DNA of 64,000 nucleotides from assembly GCF_018394055.1 (NCBI RefSeq), contig NZ_CP074441.1, positions 992,001-1,056,000 of the forward strand, read 5' to 3'. How positions within the stretch are numbered: the first letter of the stretch is position 1; every line of letters starts with the position of its first letter. Origin of the DNA: Weissella ceti (GTDB taxonomy: Bacteria; Bacillota; Bacilli; Lactobacillales; Lactobacillaceae). The position numbers were made by a program, and so were the translations under genes. The notes below the pieces were generated by a model, which was not told where the DNA came from, made no database searches, and saw only the letters and a list, made by a program, of their open reading frames with translations. This document shows positions 61,512-64,000 of the stretch, piece by piece.

Positions 61512-62057
61512 ATGAAAACATTAGAATCATATTTCACACGTCTTAATACTCGTGCAGTTGCACTGTTGGGTATTCTATTAGCACTTCACTTGCTAATTGG
61601 TCGCTTCTCTTTTGGAACTAATTTTCTAAAAGTTGGCTTCGGATTTGTTATTGTCGTTGTTATCGCTCGTTGGTTTGGTCCTTATTGGGGCGTTCTAATG
61701 GCGATTGTGCACGACATCATTTCCACAGCAATCAACGGACATTCATTCTTCTTCGGATTTATGTTATCTGCAATTGTTGGTGCATTCATTTACGGTGTTA
61801 GTTTCTACAATCGTGAACACATTTCATGGACGCGTACAATTACTACTGTTGCGATTGTTCTGTTCCTAGTTAACACGATTATGAATACCACTTGGGTGGT
61901 TATGATGGGAAATATCACAAACTTCGATGCCATTATGTCAATGGTTGAGATCCGTGGTATTAAGCAAATCATCATGTTGCCAATCCAATCAGTTATCATC
62001 TACTCTGTCTTGAACAACAAGTCATTGGGTGAATTGATGAACCGTGTTTTTAATTAA
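61512..62057 (+). CDS. folT: Folate ECF transporter S-component FolT
   Basis: Membrane subunit binding folate for the shared ECF module. The 181 residues have six hydrophobic helices, the FolT features FSFGTNFLKVGFGFVIVVV and ARWFGPYWGVLMAIVHDIIS, and a late RGIKQIIMLPIQSVI. The start follows GGAGG. The THF riboswitch upstream supports folate as the substrate. It has a terminator directly after. Confidence 0.93.
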   Translation: MKTLESYFTRLNTRAVALLGILLALHLLIGRFSFGTNFLKVGFGFVIVVVIARWFGPYWGVLMAIVHDIISTAINGHSFFFGFMLSAIVGAFIYGVSFYNREHISWTRTITTVAIVLFLVNTIMNTTWVVMMGNITNFDAIMSMVEIRGIKQIIMLPIQSVIIYSVLNNKSLGELMNRVFN

Positions 62058-62063
62058 CTAAAA

Positions 62064-62098
62064 CAACCACTACACCTTGTTGGTGTGGTGGTTTTTAT
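62064..62098 (+). terminator. Terminator of folT
   Basis: AACCACTACACC / GGTGTGGTGGTT stem with G-U pairs, then a T tract. Confidence 0.85.
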
Positions 62099-62120
62099 TT
62101 TGTAATTTTATTGGAAAACA

Positions 62121-62163
62121 GAAAAACGCCTGATGTAAAACTAACTTTACATCAGGCGTTTGT
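62121..62163 (-). terminator. Terminator of the short-chain dehydrogenase gene
   Basis: AAACGCCTGATGTAAA / TTTACATCAGGCGTTTTT, long perfect stem on the minus strand. Confidence 0.92.
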
Positions 62164-62182
62164 TTTATTTCTTTAGTAGTTA

Positions 62183-62974
62183 TTAACCAGCTCCATGTTG
62201 GAATGCAGGATATAGTGACATTCCCCCATCCACAAACAAAGTAGTTCCTGTAATGTATTGTGCTTGCTCTGAGGCCAGGAAGGCTGCTGCATCAGCAACA
62301 TATTTCGGTTTTCCAATTTCACCCATTGGTACCATCGCTTGCGTTTGCGCCTTCTGCTTAGGATCTTCAAACTTAGCTGCATTGATTGGTGTATCAATCG
62401 CACCTGGAGCAATATTATTTACTCGAATTCCCTTATCCGCATATTCTAGAGCGACTGTCTCAGTAAACATCTTCGTTCCACCCTTTGAGGCAGCGTAATG
62501 TGCGAATGTTGGCCATGGAATTTGTTGGTGAACGGAAGACATGTTGATAATGTTTCCCTTCTTCCCTGACTTCGTAAAATGACGTAAAGCTTCACGCGTT
62601 CCTAAGAACACTCCGGTCATATTGACGTCCATGACACGATTCCATTCGTCTAGGGGCAAGTCAGCTGTTGCATAAGCCTTTTCGACACCTGCATTATTTA
62701 CCCACAAATCAAATCCACCAAATTTATCAATTGCAGTTTGTGCTAACTGAGCAATTTCATCTTCGTTAGATACATCAGCTTCAAAGAAGATAACAGAATC
62801 ACCATACGTGTTCTTAACGTCTTGAACGGCATCTGATTCTAATACTTTGTCGCTGCCAACGTAATCAATAACTACCTTCATTCCTTCAGACAATAAACGT
62901 TTTGAGATTTCTAATCCCAAACCAGTTGCTGCACCAGTAACGATTGCGACTTTATCTTTTAAGTCCGTGTACAT
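62183..62974 (-). CDS. Short-chain dehydrogenase/reductase, glucose 1-dehydrogenase-like
   Basis: 263 residues, Rossmann fold: TGAATGLGLEISK (about 13-25), DVSNEDEI, NNAGVEKA (about 92), SSVHQQIPW and the catalytic YAASKGG (about 159). The C-terminal LFVDGGMSLYPAF follows the family of Bacillus-type glucose dehydrogenases, NAD(P) dependent. If so, it forms gluconolactone and would relate to the gluconate kinase at 14902, but the two are far apart and the substrate is not proven. The start follows AGAGAGGATTACAG. Confidence 0.82.
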   Translation of the reverse strand: MYTDLKDKVAIVTGAATGLGLEISKRLLSEGMKVVIDYVGSDKVLESDAVQDVKNTYGDSVIFFEADVSNEDEIAQLAQTAIDKFGGFDLWVNNAGVEKAYATADLPLDEWNRVMDVNMTGVFLGTREALRHFTKSGKKGNIINMSSVHQQIPWPTFAHYAASKGGTKMFTETVALEYADKGIRVNNIAPGAIDTPINAAKFEDPKQKAQTQAMVPMGEIGKPKYVADAAAFLASEQAQYITGTTLFVDGGMSLYPAFQHGAG

Positions 62975-63080
62975 CTGTAATCCTCTCTTCCTGTATCTTT
63001 AATATAATTAACTAATGTTTTTTACATACTTAATGTTAGTGTTAAAACCTTGGAGAAAGTTTAAAACGTCCTGGGAAACG

Positions 63081-63122
63081 AAATAACGCCCTTATGTACC
63101 AAGACATAAGGACGTCATTTTT
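63081..63122 (-). terminator. Terminator of the small gene at 63177
   Basis: GTCCTTATGT / ACATAAGGGC stem with flanking A/T pairs, U run on the minus strand. Confidence 0.75.
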
Positions 63123-63176
63123 AGTTAAATCAACGCATCATTTCTGCAATAAAATTTTAGAAAGAATAAATTAATT

Positions 63177-63473
63177 TTAGAAAGATTGTTGTAGCGATAC
63201 ACCACGACCCATACATAATTTTTCAAAATGTTGAGCGAATCGGTCGCGTAGTTCAGTCGTATCAAATTTTAGGATGGTATGTTGTGCCACTTCGTTAATG
63301 CCGATTCGATAAACACAACTGTCCATCACTCGGCCGACGAAGATAACTGGTGGGTATTGTGTGAAAGATTGAATGGCTGTCTCGAGTTCTAGTCGTTGTT
63401 CACGAGCAATGTTTCGATGTGACAAAAGTGCTGCAAGGTCTTCATTATGAATAAGTGGGTTTTCTAGGCTCAT
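63177..63473 (-). CDS. Small soluble protein, unknown
   Basis: 98 residues from ATG 63473 (MSLENPLIHNEDL; AAGGAG six bases upstream). An N-terminal Arg/Glu-rich helix region (LSHRNIAREQRLELETA), then a short beta segment (PPVIFVGRVMDSCVYRIG) and a helix with RDRFAQHFEKLCMGRGV. No known motif is recognised. The longer frame to 63548 lacks a ribosome site. It is divergent from the DtxR-type gene at 63673. Confidence 0.6.
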   Translation of the reverse strand: MSLENPLIHNEDLAALLSHRNIAREQRLELETAIQSFTQYPPVIFVGRVMDSCVYRIGINEVAQHTILKFDTTELRDRFAQHFEKLCMGRGVSLQQSF

Positions 63474-63623
63474 GTACGTCTCCTTAAATGTGCCGCCAAA
63501 ACTGTTGCTATGTGTCGTTGGTTTAACCACTAATAATATTATCATCAACCGACTTTTTACACAATGGCTAAATTATATTTTCATCGAGGTTATAAAACAT
63601 TCAAGTACATTAACTTTATAGCG

Positions 63624-63632
63624 TGGTATAAT
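63624..63632 (+). promoter_or_regulatory. Extended -10 promoter of the DtxR-type gene
   Basis: TGG followed by TATAAT (63627-63632), 40 bases before the ATG; the -35 is weak. Confidence 0.6.
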
Positions 63633-63672
63633 GAGTCAACAAATAATTTATATTAAAAAGAGGCACTATTAC

Positions 63673-64000
63673 ATGAGTGATTCAGTTTCCAAAACCCAGT
63701 ACTTACAAACCATTTTAGAATTAAGTGGCGGCGATGAAACAACAAAGATTTCTAATAATCAAATCGCTGATCACTTGCATGTGACACCATCTTCTGTGTC
63801 TAACATGCTTGCTAAATTGCAAGAAGCTGGGGAAGTTAGCGTTGTTCCATACTATGGAGTAACGTTGACAGAACCGGGACGTCAAACCGCTTTACGTTTG
63901 ATTCGTTCTCACCGCTTATTTGAAACATTTATCGTTGATAACTTGAAGCTACCTGTTTCAGTTGCTCACGAAAATGCGGATCATCTTGACCACGATGCAA
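63673..64000 (+). CDS. DtxR/MntR family metal-dependent repressor, truncated by window end
   Basis: 109 complete codons are visible. An N-terminal winged HTH (KTQYLQTILEL, then ISNNQIADHLHVTPSSVSNMLAKLQ, about 11-55) and the start of the dimerisation domain with LIRSHRLFETFIVDNL and SVAHENADHLDH, which includes the His/Glu metal-ligand pattern of MntR-like proteins. The start follows AAAGAGGC. It probably controls manganese or iron uptake, but its targets lie beyond the window. Confidence 0.85.
   Translation, partial: MSDSVSKTQYLQTILELSGGDETTKISNNQIADHLHVTPSSVSNMLAKLQEAGEVSVVPYYGVTLTEPGRQTALRLIRSHRLFETFIVDNLKLPVSVAHENADHLDHDA

Noticed and set aside
1-64000. CRISPR arrays, tRNA or rRNA genes, insertion sequences and prophage
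   Set aside because: No regularly spaced repeats, cloverleaf-like runs, transposase or phage structural genes were noticed.

Overview
This window is chromosomal DNA from a low-GC Gram-positive lactic acid bacterium, most likely Weissella or a close relative in the former Leuconostocaceae. That placement is inference, resting on: an Apf-like secreted cell-wall protein; a MurE of the L-lysine type (DDPQ motif); a chromosomal VanX-type D-Ala-D-Ala dipeptidase; vitamin uptake by ECF S-components under TPP and THF riboswitches; the order ymfF-ymfH-rodZ-pgsA-pncC-recA; and a close-packed complete shikimate operon. Most genes are on the minus strand. I see no tRNA, rRNA, insertion sequence, prophage or CRISPR array.

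Layout: 1-599 is the 5' part of an Apf-like wall protein with a structured leader. 989-4224 is helD-coaA. 4361-10225 is ymfF-ymfH-rodZ-pgsA-pncC-recA. 10308-13928 holds cardiolipin synthase, a polytopic glycosyltransferase-like protein and a small membrane protein. 14017-16443 holds a TipA-like MerR regulator and a gluconate kinase with a cre site over its -35 box. 16780-21384 is yhaO-yhaN-yhaM and a YlbF-family gene. 21445-26164 holds PBP1A, ArgR, ArgS and a DUF2187-like protein. 26236-29691 is an operon of a divergent FolC, a divergent Ham1/ITPase-like protein and MurE. 29760-30093 is a compact locus resembling a type I toxin-antitoxin module. 30235-35886 is gatCAB-dagK plus an rRNA methyltransferase. 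36149-41460 is an envelope-related stretch: bPH2 proteins, two small paralogous membrane proteins, one of them frameshifted, and a PadR/DUF1700/DUF4097 cassette. 41614-45632 holds an aldo/keto reductase, Prs, PyrD and riboswitch-controlled ThiT. 45711-52332 is the aroE-DAHP synthase-aroB-aroC-aroA-aroK-aroD operon. 52505-58663 holds a HicB-like protein, a SemiSWEET, a DUF805 protein, an ECF S-component and two aminotransferases flanking the VanX-like dipeptidase. 58742-64000 holds a membrane-anchored protein, thrB with a LacI regulator, THF-riboswitch-controlled FolT, a short-chain dehydrogenase, a small unknown protein and the start of a DtxR/MntR regulator.

How the genes work together: the seven aro enzymes take erythrose-4-phosphate and phosphoenolpyruvate to chorismate, but no prephenate-branch enzyme is present here. 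ThiT, FolT and a third S-component point to vitamin scavenging through a shared ECF module that is not in the window. MurE, PBP1A, the Apf-like protein, the VanX-like dipeptidase, RodZ and the LiaG-like cassette form a cell-envelope theme.

The most unusual signal is at 29798-30044. A short promoter-driven RNA with its own terminator is imperfectly complementary to the leader and start codon of a 34-residue hydrophobic peptide lying just downstream on the same strand. That peptide's Shine-Dalgarno sits inside a perfect 16-bp palindrome. Many starts given here were moved from the longest open frame to the codon that has a ribosome binding site.
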